From Typhlomys cinereus (Eukaryota > Chordata > Mammalia > Rodentia > Platacanthomyidae): a DNA stretch of 64,000 nt. The stretch covers positions 322,919 through 386,918 of the forward strand of contig JALPQD010000517.1 in assembly GCA_023101885.1 (NCBI GenBank). Direction: 5' to 3'. Below, one piece after another: positions 1-11,832 of the stretch. Position 1 is the stretch's first letter. The number at the start of each line of letters is the position of its first letter. The notes beneath the pieces were generated by a model. That model made no database searches and was not told where the DNA came from. It was given only the letters and a program-made list of their open reading frames with translations. A program made the position numbers and the translations under genes.

Positions 1-1498
1 AAAAAAAATTCATGGACTCCATGAGAAGTAAGAGAAAGCCAGAAAGGAACTTATGGATTGGGGACATGGGATCCATGAGGAACAAGGTAACAAGACAATC
101 CCAGTGGTGAGGCATTGACCTTCAAAGACCTTCCCAGCATGGCTACTCAAAAACTGCCTAAGTCTAGGTGGTCAGAGTCTGCTTCTTACCCCAGTGTGAT
201 GAATCCAGGTGTCAATACCCTCTTCTTCAACAGTCATCGGAGGAGTTAGAAGGACAGTGAGGCATTCTTGCCAAATGACCTCTATAGAGGCCTTAGATTA
301 AGGCCACTGCTTTATTAGTACTTGTTCCCCTGTTTGAAAGTGCAGGGTGCCCTCAGATTGAGATTTAGTGATTGTCTTTTTAAGGGCTTGTTGAATGTAC
401 TCAGACATATAATATGGTCTACCATCAAATTAATTTCTGAATCAAAAATCACATTTCTTAAAAAGGGATGTCCATATAGCAACTCAAAAGTATAAACTTC
501 AGGAAACTTCTAAGAGTGGTTCTCATCCTGATTAGGGCAATTGGCAGCACCTTGATCCATGTTAGATGAACCTCCTGGGTTATTTTTCTTAAGTGCCTTT
601 TAAGAATCTCATTGGCCTTTCCCACTTTCCTTAAGACGGGGTCAATGGGAATGATGTAAATGATATTTAGTTCCTAAAGCCTTGGATATCCTGGGGGGTG
701 GGACACAGCTTCAGCCTGCTCTTTTGAGAATGATGCACTGGCATCTGGGACAGACAGTCAGAGGCATATTCCTCTCTCTTGAGTTGAATTGCCTCAAGTC
801 TTCCTTGTAATCTGCCTTTCTTCTCGGGACCAGTGATACCAAGGCATTCATTCTACAGTTTCTTCTCTGTGCATTTTGAGACCACTAAATATATTAATCT
901 ATGGATCACAAGATTATGTAACCAGGTAACCTTGCCTGAAGAACCAATCTGTCCCCATATGGCAACTAGGCATCATATCTGCTTTTTCTTGCCAGCTTAA
1001 ATAAGCTTTATAATGCATATGTTTAACGTGTTCCTGTGAGGACCCAGAGGACAGTCAGGCATGCACATTAAAGGATTCTCCGGGGATTGGGTGAGGGGAG
1101 GGCAAGCAGAGGGGTGGGGGGAGGAGAAGGGAGGGAGGGAACCGGTGTACCTATTAAGTTTGTATGAGCAAAGATAATAATAAAAAAAAATGTTCCTGTG
1201 AAGAATTTGGCTGTGCTTTTTCTCTGTTTTTTTTTTTTTTTTTTTTTTGCCTTTAAATATTTGTGCTTGCTGCAAATAAAGTCAGCTTGGATGGTTTGGA
1301 TGATGAACATCCTAGCTCCCTCTGACTCAGTCTGACTAATTCTTACCACTCCCACTCCTGTTTCCCAAGTGTTGCATGGATCTGTGCTGGCTCATGGACA
1401 TGCTCAAGATCCTTTAAATAATCTCTTATTTAAATGGGGGGCCCTTGTCATTCTGCAACCCTTGAGGTGTTCCAAGTCTGGGAATGGTCTCAGTTAAC
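1..1498. other. Unassigned, probably retroviral internal sequence
   Basis: No open gene is visible here. The style of the sequence (pyrimidine-rich stretches, antisense stops) resembles an old antisense retroviral pol/env region, but I could not anchor it to a named protein motif. The first 110 bases contain motifs of the form ATGGA..TCCAT that recur near 53.1 and 53.7 kb, which suggests an LTR of the same family. A poly-T run lies at about 1227-1248. The block ends where the 3' LTR of the provirus begins. Confidence 0.35.
1040..1190 (+). mobile_element. 5'-truncated L1 3' end
   Basis: A 151-base fragment of the G-rich L1 3' UTR found repeatedly in this window, ending in an A-rich tail. The 11-base sequence TGTTCCTGTGA flanks it at 1029-1039 and 1191-1201, a target-site duplication showing a real retrotransposition event. 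Confidence 0.8.
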
Positions 1499-1952
1499 TG
1501 TCCCGTTTCTGGATCCACTCAGGATTTCACCATGTTGACATCATAAAACTTCATCAAATGGAGAAGCTTAAGTATTAAAGCTGATCAGTGACTGTACTCC
1601 AGGAATCTTGATACTAAAATACAGCACCAAATGAAAAACAGAATGGGATTATAATCCTTAGTTGCATAGTAAGGTTGTGAAGACATACATTGCAGAGCAA
1701 ACATGAAGTGGGGCTACAGAAGCAAAACTGCTGGCAGTTGCTGTGGCATCTTGTGATTGGTTGACCTTTAAGATGAGGAACAGGGAGACTATATTTTTGG
1801 TTACTGCAGCTATAGGAGAAAAAAACTGGGGGGTTTATGAGGAATGTTTTCCATATCTTTTGCTTTTGGGACTTTCCAAAGCAAGACTTTTTTATCCTGC
1901 AATATTAGCTTTTGGTCAGTCATGTTGGCTCCTTTTAGATTACTCTTTTACA
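1499..1952 (-). repeat. 3' LTR of the provirus
   Basis: A 454-base LTR that begins TG and ends CA on the plus strand. It aligns along its length with 11166-11666, for example the shared stretch around the lysine-tRNA-free region 'TGATCA.TGACTG.ACTCCAGGAATC'. A polypurine tract abuts its U3 edge, which confirms its position as the 3' LTR of a minus-strand provirus. Confidence 0.85.
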
Positions 1953-1963
1953 TCCTCCCCCTT
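1953..1963 (-). other. Polypurine tract
   Basis: On the minus strand this reads AAGGGGGAGGA and is followed directly by TGT, the start of the LTR U3. This is the plus-strand primer site expected just before a 3' LTR. Confidence 0.8.
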
Positions 1964-2264
1964 GTCTTGTGACTTAAGTCAAATCATTGACATATCCTAC
2001 TGAAGGGGATCATATTGCACATGCAAAACTATAAGTTTTACTGAACATATTCTAGATTTAATGTAATTGACCATAGTGTTAAACATGCATGAGCACACAG
2101 TTAGTCCTAAAAGTGATGGTATCGGAGGTCCAGCAATAGCTATATCATGGTAGTTAATGAGGGAGACCAAGAGAACAAAGATTGATACCAATTTTTCCAG
2201 GCTTATCCTTGGACCTCTTGATTCTTGATGTTGTTTCTCACAAGGGTTTAGGAACCCCATATTA

Positions 2265-4100
2265 TCCCAGGCTGGTTAGCGTAAAATCATCAGGTCTCAC
2301 CCAAGGTCATACATAGACCTCCTTGTTTCATAAATAATATGTCCAAAAGAGGGGGCGGTAAGAGTGTAAGAGCAAAAGGATGGGAGGAGCAATGACATGC
2401 AAGATACTCCACACAAGTTAGGGCCGAAGCAATCATAATTGGATTTTGCATGCCCTGCGCAATGTCCAATACACTATTGACCTCACAAAGTCTAGCATCT
2501 GCTAAAGGCACCAAGATCCTTGGAGGCAAGGGATTGGCAGCCACAGTAGTGTTCCTATGCTTAAGGGGAACACGGGAAAGGGTTCAGGGAAATGCCACTG
2601 GGTCCTTGTACGTCTTCGGAGAGGAGGGCCCAGAGGAGAATCAGGCATGCACATTAAAGGACTCTCTGGGAATTGGGGCGGGAGGCACTGGGAGGTGGGG
2701 AGGGAGGGGTGAGAAGAGGGGGAGCATGGGGTTCTGGGGGAGGAGGAGGGAGGGAGGGAACTGGTGTACCTATTAAGTTTGTATGAGCTGAAATAATAAT
2801 AAAAAGGTATTAAAAAAAAAAAGAAAAAGCACAAAAAATAAATAAATAATATGTCCAAGTCTCTCCTATCCTGTAAGACTACTTCCATTGAGGAATCAAT
2901 CTGGCATTCTAGTAGAGTGAGAGAACTTTTTAGGATCCCTAGATCTTTTTCTACTTGTAAACTCAGAGTTTTCAAGCTCTGGTCACCAACCACTAGTGAA
3001 GCAGTTCCTATGGTTGTTGATCCTGCTATTCCAAGTCCAACCAAGAGGGGCACCAGAAAAGGATAAACTGGCTTAGTCCTAGTAAGGAAATGACAGAAGC
3101 CCCATGTGTTATCTTCCTGCAGGCCCATCATACAAAAACACTTGGAGAATTATATGTACTAAGACACTTAACTCAGATTTTTAAAAAATGTTCTCTAGCA
3201 ATACAAGGGGTGATACCTGAAGCACAAGCAAATCAGTTAGTTGGGAGACCCTTAAGTAAAGTCAGTTATCCCTGTGGGATCAAATGTGACAATAGAAAGA
3301 CAGAAGTACTGATAGGGAGACTAGAAAAGTTGGTGTGCCTGTGATGCTAGGCAGAGTCCTTTCCCTTATAAGTCTTCCAAAGTCAAATAAAGGGTATCCT
3401 TCCCAGGGACATTCTGTACTTTCTTGTGTCATATCATGTTTATTTCCTTTATCTGATATGTTCCAGTCCCTAGGGTGCTATTTTTTCCTATTCATATAGA
3501 CTGTGGAGGTTTTGGGTTTGGCAGAACCAAAAAATCATGGGTTAGGTTAGGCCCTGTCCCATTAACAAAGATATGTCTGTTATGGGGTCAGGGGAGGGTG
3601 TCTCTTTCTATATCTGTGACAGGGGTTATGACTTCTTTGGGTTGGCATAGGCTTGGGTTGAGGGTTTGGCAACTTGAATAGATCACAGTTAGGTACAATT
3701 GGATGAGGAATTCTTGGCACTTGTCTTCTTTGTATTCCAGGATCTCTCCCTGTCGCATATTGTCCCCTTCTTTTTCCCATGTCCCAATCTTCTCCTGTTG
3801 AATAGATGTCCCATCTTTTAGAGTAATGATGACAAGGTTGCAAGTATGTACACTATTACAATGTTCATTTCTTTTTACCTTAAATGATATATAATGATCA
3901 TGATCTGTCCAGGGGGCTATGATCTCCCAAATTGCACAGTGGTAATGCCCTTCATTGTGACATGATGTTCCCCATCTGCTAGACATGCATAGTCCTGGCT
4001 TCCATGTTTATTTCTCAAAACCCAGAATACCACATCCATATCAAGCTGATTCTCCTACTGTTTTTGAAGAACCCACCATATAGATTCCTAGACCTGGCTA
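2265..4100 (-). pseudogene. ERV env pseudogene (SU and TM), broken
   Basis: The minus strand of 3588-3986 encodes a cysteine-containing stretch like the surface subunit of gammaretroviral Env. The transmembrane subunit lies at about 2860-3131: a hydrophobic fusion-peptide-like segment rich in G, A and V is followed by the heptad region ending in QIDSSMEVVLQDRRDLDILF. The frame resumes after an inserted L1 end with QGGLCMTLGE at 2293-2322, just before the 3' LTR region. Frameshifts separate the pieces and the L1 splits TM. No intact Env can be made. Confidence 0.75.
2347..2841 (+). mobile_element. 5'-truncated L1 3' UTR inserted in env
   Basis: A 495-base copy of the young L1 3' UTR with its G-rich tract (about 2680-2760) and A-rich tail. 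The 17-base sequence ATAAATAATATGTCCAA flanks it at 2330-2346 and 2842-2858. Removing it would restore continuity of the env TM region, so it landed after the provirus. Confidence 0.9.
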
Positions 4101-4299
4101 TAGTTGGCAAAGATCTAAATTAAAGACAGTCTGGTTTCCTCCTGCATAGGATGCTAGCATCTTTCCAGTTTCTATGTCCCTTAGCTCCCAGATGAATACC
4201 CCTGGTACATATTTATTGGTTATTAAAAGCTTGGGCTTGTATCAAAGAATACAATCAAAAATAGGAAAAGCTAATTTTAAGGGATGCTCAGAATTTCTG

Positions 4300-7200
4300 G
4301 AAACTGTCCATCATCCTGGAGCCGTGTCGTTACCCTCAGCGTCTGTGGCCCACTTGATTGAGAATAATGGATTCAGGCCCAGAAGCCATCCGCCTTAACA
4401 GCTGTGGGAGTGGTCAGGATAATCAGGTGTGGGCCCTTCCAGCAGGGTGCCAAAGCCTCAGTTCAGTGTTTCTTTATACACACCTTGTTTCCTTGTAGGA
4501 AAGGATGTGGATGCAATGGAGGATTCTGGAAGACAGCTTTAATAGAGGAGGCTATGGCCCCCTGAGTCAACTGCAAAACCTATAAGGATTGAAGCAATTG
4601 CGGGTTAGAAACATCAGTGCTTAATTCTTCTAGTTCTGTTCAGGGGTGGATAATGGGGAGTCTCCTGGAAAGAATCTTGAAGGGGTTAGTTCCCTAATTT
4701 AAGGAGTGAACCTGGCAGGTAAGAGGATGAAGGGAAAGAGTCCCACCCATCAGTCACTATTTTCCAGACTAATTTTGTTACAATCTCCTTTAATGTCTGA
4801 CTAACCCTCTCCACCTGAATTTTGGAGACAGCAAAACCAATGTAGTTTACAATTTATCCCTCAAATAGTATAAATACTCTCTGTGATCTTAGAAATAAAT
4901 ACTGACCCTTCATCAGATCCTATAGTTTATGGAAATCCCAACCTTGATACTATCTCATTTAAAAGCTTCTTAGATGTAATCTGGGCAGCTTCTGTCTGTC
5001 TTGTAAGAAAATCCTCTACTGAACCAGAAAAAGCATCCACAGAAACCAATAAATATCTGTATCTGTATTGTCCTGGCTTACTCCTGTAAAATCCACTTCC
5101 TAACATCTACCCGGTCCTGAGCCCGGTTCCCTAATTCTCCCGGTGGTAGCACCTTGCCAGAAGATGCATTTATCTGTTGGCAGATTTGGCATCAGGAAAT
5201 GGTTTCTTGCATTATTTGCTCTATTTCTAACAAAAAGAATCTTTTCCTCAAGTTCAATCAGTCTGGTTTTTCCTAGGTCAATTCCCTCATGAAGCTGATG
5301 CACCAGTGCCTGTGGAAGTAATATTCTTTCATCAGGTAATTTGAGCCATCCCTGTATCCAATCTTTCTTCTGTATCCAATCTTTCAGTGATTTTCTTTCA
5401 AGTATTGGGCTTTTGGGGCAGTATGGTTTCTGGTATGGCAAGCAGGCAGTTAAGTGTGACTTTGGTGGCCACCCTGTATCCAGTGGCCTCTAAGTAATTT
5501 TCCTTTTGATGTCTAGGACAGTGGATGATGGCTACCTATTTGGGGGCCCAGATTGCTGCCATCAGATTTAGAACCTCAGATTTATTTTTTATGTCTTTTC
5601 CATCTGCTGTCAGAAGGCCTCTTTCTCTAAAGATGGCCCATGTATATGGGCTGTGGCAAAGGCATATCTACTGTCCATATAAATGTTTGTAGTCTTTACT
5701 TTTCCCAGTTTGAGGGCCTCAGTGAGTACAATGAGGTCTACCTTCTGAGATGAGGTTCCTGGTGTGAGGGCCTCTGCCCACAGAATGTGGTTTACAGTGA
5801 CCACAGAAGCCCTATTATACCTGGTGCTGTCTTGGATGAAATTGCTGCGATCTGAGAATATCACCAAATCTGGTTGTATCTATGGAACATCTTTTAGATC
5901 TGGTATCAGTCCTTGGAATGTGACAGATATTGCCAAACATGTGGCGAATAGATGTACTCTCTGCCTCTGGCAACAGAGCAGCTGGGTTTAGCCTGCAGTC
6001 TGGTGGAATTTTATTCTGGACTGAACTAGGAGCAAGGCCTGATAATGGGTTATGCAAGAATATGACATCCATTTATCTGGGGTCTCCAATGCATGTGGGG
6101 CAGTAATTAGCAAGTTCTGCCCCAAAGTGAGTTTATCTGATTCTTTGATTAACAGGGCCCTGGCTTCAACCACCCTGAGACACATTGACCAACAGGCTAC
6201 CACAGGGTTTGATCTTTTAGGAATATAAGCAATAGGACTTTGCCAAGACCCAAGATTTTGCATCAGGAACCCTCCAGTATGCCCCCTAGCAGTGCCCTTC
6301 TTCTTATCCTCAAATAGGTGGAATGGCTTGGTAATACTGAGTTGGACCACTTGAGTAGGTCTGAGATTTTGCTTGTTTGAGCTCTTGGAAGACTTGTTCC
6401 TCGATGAGGGACCAGCACATAAAGTCTTTTTCAGCACTCTGGGTGGCTAAGTAAAGAGGTTTAGCCACCTCAGTAAATCTGGGTATCTACAGTCTTTAGT
6501 ACCCAACAGCCCCAAGAAATTCACAGATTTGTCTTTTAGTCTTGGGAGTGGGATTCGAGTGATTGTCTGGATCCTATGATGGAAACCATCCTCTTACATT
6601 CCTGTGGTTCATATCTCAGATCTATTGTCTTACAAGTGCACAGTTCAGCCTTTTTGGCAGAGACTCAATAACCCAGATGCTATAAGGTCTCCAGCAGTTG
6701 TTCTGTGGCTCGGAGACATTCTTCCTGTCTTGGCTGCCAGGAGGAGGTCACTCACACTATAGGAGGGTCACATTCCTCACAGTAGATCGGAAAGCCTGCA
6801 AATCTCAATGGAATGAATCATCAAATAAAGTGGGAGAGTTTTTGAAACCCTGTGGCAATCTAGTCTATGTGAATTGACCACTTGTCCCATTGTCTATACC
6901 TACTCATTCAAAGTGTACTTGACTTAGCCAGAGGAATACTGAAAAAAGCATCCTTTAGATCTAGTACAGTGTAGATCTGTTTCTCTGGGGCAGTGAACTT
7001 AAGAGGGTGTATGGATGGGACTATGGAGTGAATGTCCTCTATCCTCTTGTTCATTTCCCAGAGGTCCTGGGCTCATTTGTAGTCTACCATTCCTGGATTT
7101 TTGACAGGTAAAAGTAGAATGTTCTGGGGGGAGTGACACAGAACCAGGATACTGCCTCTAGTAACCTATAAGTATGAATTTGATTCCCTGGTTTGTTTCT

Positions 7201-7700
7201 GGAGTCATAGGGTTTTGTTTATCTTGACAGGGGTAGTCTGACTTTTAAGTTTCACTGTTATAGGAGGCTGATGGGGTATAAGTCCTAGTGGATTTATTTA
7301 AGCCCACACAAAAGGACATTTCTGTTTTAGTCCTGTATTAAATTTTATTTTTCCTCCAGAGGAGGGTTGTGAAATAATATATATTTTTCTCCCAATGGGG
7401 CTGTCAGAAGAATTTTATCTGTAGTTTCAGGACTCCTCAAGTCCAGTCTAACTTTGTTTTTCTCAAAGTAAATTATCGGCTTTTTATTTGTGAAGTACAT
7501 CATGTCCCAGTAAGGGATAAGGACATTCAAGTATGACTAGAAAAGAATGAGTAACAGTTGACAGTTCCAGTCTGCAGTTCTCTTTGTGGTCTATGAATAT
7601 ATTTGGAAGCCTGTGACTCCCTGTGTCACAGTTTGTTTCTTCTCTAAAAGCCCATTTGCTTGTGTCTAAGACTGAGAAAGTTTCACCAGTGTCCACTAGG
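4300..7700 (-). pseudogene. ERV pro-pol pseudogene
   Basis: Four enzymatic parts can be read on the minus strand. Protease: 7484-7696, with its active-site D-T-G at 7685-7693 and the motif ECPYPLLGHD at the C-terminal end. Reverse transcriptase: about 6440-7400; its catalytic box near 6748-6760 reads Y-S-V-S-D before LLLAA, so the usual pair of aspartates is lost. Connection and RNase H: 5610-6437, including the conserved DSRYAFATAH-type motif. Integrase: about 4400-5441, starting with the N-terminal HQLHEG..HLGKT-like region, degraded by stops. Frameshifts lie between all parts. Confidence 0.8.
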
Positions 7701-7822
7701 AAATCAACAGGATTTCCCCCACCCTTAAAGTTATCCTGAGTTCAGGGAGGAGCAGCAAAGACTGGACACTATCAATCCTGTCTGACTTGAAGGACTGGTG
7801 TGAGTTTTTGTTTCCAATTCAG

Positions 7823-7864
7823 GCATTCACTTTTCCAATGACCAATTTCTTTATAGTGAGCACA
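7823..7864 (-). other. Gag nucleocapsid zinc knuckle (degenerate)
   Basis: The minus strand reads C-A-H-Y-K-E-I-G-H-W-K-S-E-C, the spacing of a retroviral C-x2-C-x4-H-x4-C zinc knuckle with the second cysteine replaced by tyrosine. It sits at the 3' end of gag and just before protease, as in gammaretroviruses. Confidence 0.8.
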
Positions 7865-8094
7865 TTGATCTCTTTTTAGAGGAATCCTTTTCTCAGAGTC
7901 TATATCTCTTTGTTTCCATCTGTCCTTAGGAGGGCCTGCCTTTTTGGTGGTTTTCCCCCTTAAAGGTAGCTACCATAACCTTAGCCATATTTTTACCTTG
8001 TTTATCTACTGGACTATCTTGGCTCTTGTAAACTATTGAAGCTATTTCCACCAATTCTGACATTAATTTTCCCTCAAACCCATGTATCTTTTGT

Positions 8095-9477
8095 TGCCAC
8101 GTCCTTATCCAACCATTCTGGTGGATAAGGTCCCAGCATGGTAGAATATTATTTCAAGGAAACATTTTCTGGGAAAAGGACATAGCTTTATTTAACAAAA
8201 ATAAGGAAAAATATGGGAATTGTCAGGCCTTGGTGTTTCTTCCCAGTTCAGGCCTAAAGCCTGTTCCCTGGGGAAGGTCACAGTAACCTCATGGGCAGGT
8301 GCTAGGCATTCTTTCTTAGGTAATTTAAGTTTTGCCCCTGGCAGGAGGAATTCTTCTGGTAATTAGGAGTGCCTTTTACCTGCTCTTAGGTTGTTTGGGA
8401 CTAGCTTTCTGCTCTCTGATCTAGAGAAAAAGCCTGCTTTTTAACTTTAAGTCAAATTCTAAATAGAGATTTCATGTCTAGTCATTCACAATAAGTAGAC
8501 TTGTTAGCCAGAATGTGTGCACCGATTTTAAAGAAATTAGAGAACAACTTCAAGAGTCTTAAAACATAGCTGTGTAAAATTCCCACCTATGAACTAACTC
8601 AGAAATTACAGAAGTATAAGACTATGCTATCTGTTCACTAGAACTTTAAAAGGAACTGGCTGAAGGCCAAGGAAGAAACCATCATGCCAGAAAGTCTAGA
8701 TGCCAAGGCTATCCACTGGAGATAATATTTACAATCCAAGCTGGGAGAATCCATGTCGATAGCAAAGGGGGCCGTGTCTTTCCTTTCCCAAACAGCACTC
8801 TTATGGGAAATCACAGAGATGGACCATCTGAGTGCACCCCCACCAATTATCGCCTCCACTCTGAAAGAGACACCCTTGGTGATATGAAGCCTGACAATAT
8901 GGACCCCGGGTTTGGAGAATGCATGGTTCACAGATGGGTCATCAACAATTGATGGCAATATACTTCTGGAATTCCTCAAAGGAAGACATAAGCGACTTTA
9001 CTATTAAAGGAATGGATGGATGCTATTATAGGAAGGATTATTCTTTTAATAATTATATTGCTTAAGTGTTTCCTTCAGCACATCTCTCAGCAGTGTTCCA
9101 TCAACAAGACCACATTACAGGGGCTTAGAACAATGACAACTATGTGGGCTCAGCCTCTTGGCTATCTGGTGGAGCATTATAGATTAGCTAGATTTGGAAA
9201 TACTGGGAGAATGTTTCTGTTAGTGCCTTTACCCTCAAGCAATGGGTTAAGTTCTTGAAAAAAAAAAAAATCCTTCCTGAAGGTGATTGCTGACTAGGAA
9301 ATTATATGTCTATTTGTAGGTACAACATTCTTTACCCCAAAATTTTCTGTATAAAAGCTGTCACAAAAGTTTCAGTAAATGGGTTCAGATCCACTCAGCC
9401 TAGAGAGTTGTGTGTTTCTGTTCTCCACCTGGTCCGGGGGAGCCCTGGTCTCGAGGCCACAGCTCTGGCCTGCAGCA
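8095..9477 (+). mobile_element. Nested ERVK-type element inside gag
   Basis: A 1,383-base insertion beginning TG and ending CA, flanked by the 6-base duplication TTTTGT at 8089-8094 and 9478-9483. It separates two adjacent parts of the host provirus capsid. On the plus strand it carries an RNase H-like motif WFTDGSS (from about 8924) and a hydrophobic stretch at 9025-9080 resembling an Env membrane anchor. A TATA-like TATAAAAG lies near 9351. The 6-base duplication and opposite orientation indicate a separate class II-like element, mostly deleted internally. I did not resolve its two LTRs. Confidence 0.65.
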
Positions 9478-9839
9478 TTTTGTATTTTTTTCTAATGTCT
9501 GGAGTGGACTGAGAAGCAAAGGCTCTATCGAGGGACTTCTGAATCTCTGTGGCCTCCAGAATGATCGAGTGTAAGTCAGATAGGGCTCCAGGAAGCACTC
9601 CAGGAAGATGGAGGGTGATTCATCTGTTCCTTAAATTAGTCACTTTGGACAAATTTGTGGGGCCCTAGCAGGAGCCCAAAAACTCTCCAATAGGGTCCAG
9701 TGAGAGAAGTCAAGAGACTCCCTATGGTCACTGGTGTTCCAATCCGGCCATTCAGAAAAGAAGACATGCTCGATTAAGTGGGGTTGTTCGGTGAGTCTCC
9801 CATCAGGTCCAAGAACCAATCTTTGGGCCTCTCATTGGA

Positions 9840-9841
<2 letters not shown>

Positions 9842-9900
<59 letters not shown>
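9842..9900 (+). repeat. (CT)n microsatellite
   Basis: About 29 CT units in the gag region of the provirus, arising after it decayed. Confidence 0.95.
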
Positions 9901-9904
<4 letters not shown>

Positions 9905-11145
9905 CGAAGTGAAGAGGTTCTGCAATAGCTGTTGGCAATCATCACAAGTCAGTTGATAGGTAGAGAAGACAGTATCTAATAGGGAAATCAGACCCTGAGG
10001 TTTCTCTGAAAAAGGATTCTGATTTTTCCAGTTTTACAAGTCGCTGGTGGATTAAGGAAAATAAATCATAAAAGGTTGTAGGTTTATCCTTTTTGGGGAT
10101 TTTCCATAGTGTAGGCCCTGCCTCAAAGGGAGACCACTAGCTTGAGGAGACTTCCAAAGAAGTGGGTGGTGACTTGTGAGAGGGGTTGGGCAAAGAAGGA
10201 TAGAGGGACCCTGAGGGCTGATAAGAAGACCTACTACATATGTGGGTTGGACTTAAGGGCCCTCTGGAGCCCTTTGTGGTCAATTCAGACTGTACAGAAA
10301 GTAAAGAAAGGGGGTAGAAACTTTTCTTCCTATAGGGTTGGTCCTGTCAGGAGCAGTGGGCAACATTCTGGCTTAGGCTTAGTTTCAGTTGTTGCCTTTG
10401 ATACAAGAACAGAGGAATTAGAGGTGGAACCTGGCAGGTTCTTTATCCAAGAGCGAGATTCTTTAACCAGGACTCTCCAAGCAATTATACATGGAATTTG
10501 ATCTGGGTGTCCCAGTTTTCAAAAAATCCATGCTGGACCCCGTAAATGAGAGAAAGATTAAATGAGTCTTTGGCTGGCCAGCCAACCTGAAATAAGAACT
10601 GGTCCTGAGAACAAAAAGTAGCCAATTTTCCTTCAAAGACTTTGTCTCCGGATTTGTGGGCTTCTCTCTGAAAATCTCTGAAACATGACAGAAACAATTC
10701 AAATAGGGTTTGAACCTTAAAATTTTGTTGTCCCATTATTTCTCAAATAAGAACCAATACCATTATAAAGACACTTAAGACGAACACAACACTGAGTAAG
10801 AGAGACTCAAGTGGCTGCCTAACAGAACCAGACTGATTGGACCAAGTGACATCTCACTGCGACCCTGGAGTCAGGAATTAATACTGTGTCCTTCTTCCTT
10901 GCAGACCACAGAAGATCACACACTAGAAACTTACCTCTGAAGGCTTCCAGGTGCTTCTCCTTTCCAGGTGAAAGTAGGCACTAGAGAATCCACCAGGGAC
11001 TCCGGCTCCAGGCCTCACTGAAAACCCCTTGGGCCAAAGCGAAAATCAGTTTGTCAGCTTCCTCAGGAGGTTCAGTTCCTGTAATCACCAGCCATCTTCA
11101 GATCCCAAGGCCAGGCAGAAAAGGTTGAAATGGGCTGAGCACCCT

Positions 11146-11163
11146 ATCCCTGGCTAGTCCCCA
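11146..11163 (-). other. Primer binding site, proline-tRNA type
   Basis: On the minus strand this reads TGGGGACTAGCCAGGGAT and is separated from the 5' LTR by TT, the layout seen in murine leukaemia-type viruses. It matches 14 of 18 positions of the site complementary to the 3' end of proline tRNA. Confidence 0.8.
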
Positions 11164-11165
11164 AA

Positions 11166-11504
11166 TGTTATGGGTCTGTGGTCCCTCAGGACTTCATCAC
11201 ACTGATGCCAGAAACTTTATCAAATAGAGATGTTTATTGAAGTTGATCAATGACTGCACTCCAGGAATCAGGATCACAAGTCCCAAATGAAAAACAGAGT
11301 GGATTTTTATAAGCCTATATTGCTTAGCCAAATTGTGAAAACAAACATTTCAGCACATGCATGAAACAGTTACAGGAGTCATCCTTCTGGAGCTATGCAG
11401 CATCTCCTGATAGGTTGACCTTTAAGATAAGAAACAGGAGGCTAAGTTTTTGGTATCCACAGCCAAAGGGAGAGAACATTTAGGGAGTATGAGTAGCTTC
11501 TTTC

Positions 11505-11568
<64 letters not shown>

Positions 11569-11666
11569 TCATTTTGGGCAGCTGTGTACTTTCCAATGCA
11601 AGAATTTTTATCCTACATGATTAGCTTTTCGTGAGCATATTGGCTCTTTAAGGTTGCCCTCTTATC
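11166..11666 (-). repeat. 5' LTR of the provirus
   Basis: Starts TG next to the primer site and aligns with the LTR at 1499-1952. It is about 47 bases longer because of a (TTTC)n expansion at 11504-11572. The outer CA is mutated, so the far end is placed by alignment. Confidence 0.8.
11504..11572 (+). repeat. (TTTC)n microsatellite in the LTR
   Basis: About 17 TTTC units inside the 5' LTR and absent from the 3' LTR, so the expansion came after integration. Confidence 0.95.
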
Positions 11667-11832
11667 CTATGGGATGAAAATGTCAAGTTCAGAACAATGC
11701 ATAAACAATATGAGTATATATTTATATGTGAAACAGAATACGTGTAAGAAACTCCATAAGCCAGTATGGCCTTTCACTAGAGAAAGAAATGGTGTGAGCT
11801 GAGGGTCAGGAGTTAGAAAGTTAGTTTTTTCT

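Larger units (their letters stand above)
7750..10736 (-). pseudogene. ERV gag pseudogene, split by a nested element
   Basis: Matrix starts at the ATG 10734-10736 with MGQQ, which keeps the myristoylated glycine typical of gammaretroviral Gag; the frame stays open to 10485 and includes a FQVGWPAKDSFNLS stretch typical of the matrix fold. Capsid C-terminal sequence is found in two pieces, SQSTPDIRKK at 9478-9598 and GFEGKLMSELVEIA at about 7950-8094, which join across the nested element 8095-9477. The zinc knuckle follows. Internal stops and a CT microsatellite (9842-9900) break the frame between matrix and capsid. Confidence 0.8.
1499..11666 (-). mobile_element. Gammaretrovirus-like endogenous provirus (class I ERV)
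   Basis: A provirus in minus orientation. The 5' LTR is at 11166-11666 and the 3' LTR at 1499-1952. Between them, from high to low coordinate, lie the primer binding site, gag (matrix, capsid, zinc knuckle), protease, reverse transcriptase, RNase H, integrase and env. Every gene carries stops or frameshifts, so it cannot make a complete set of proteins. Two later insertions interrupt it: an LTR element in gag (8095-9477) and an L1 end in env (2347-2841). I find no convincing target-site duplication outside the LTRs, so the outer ends may be off by a few bases. Confidence 0.9.

Noticed and set aside
2450..2776. Glycine/arginine-rich open frame
   Set aside because: It lies in the L1 3' UTR; the same frame recurs at 24744-25070 and 34998-35324, so it is a by-product of the G-rich repeat.
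9842..9900. Possible CRISPR-like or tandem array
   Set aside because: It is a simple CT dinucleotide run; no spacer structure exists anywhere in the window.
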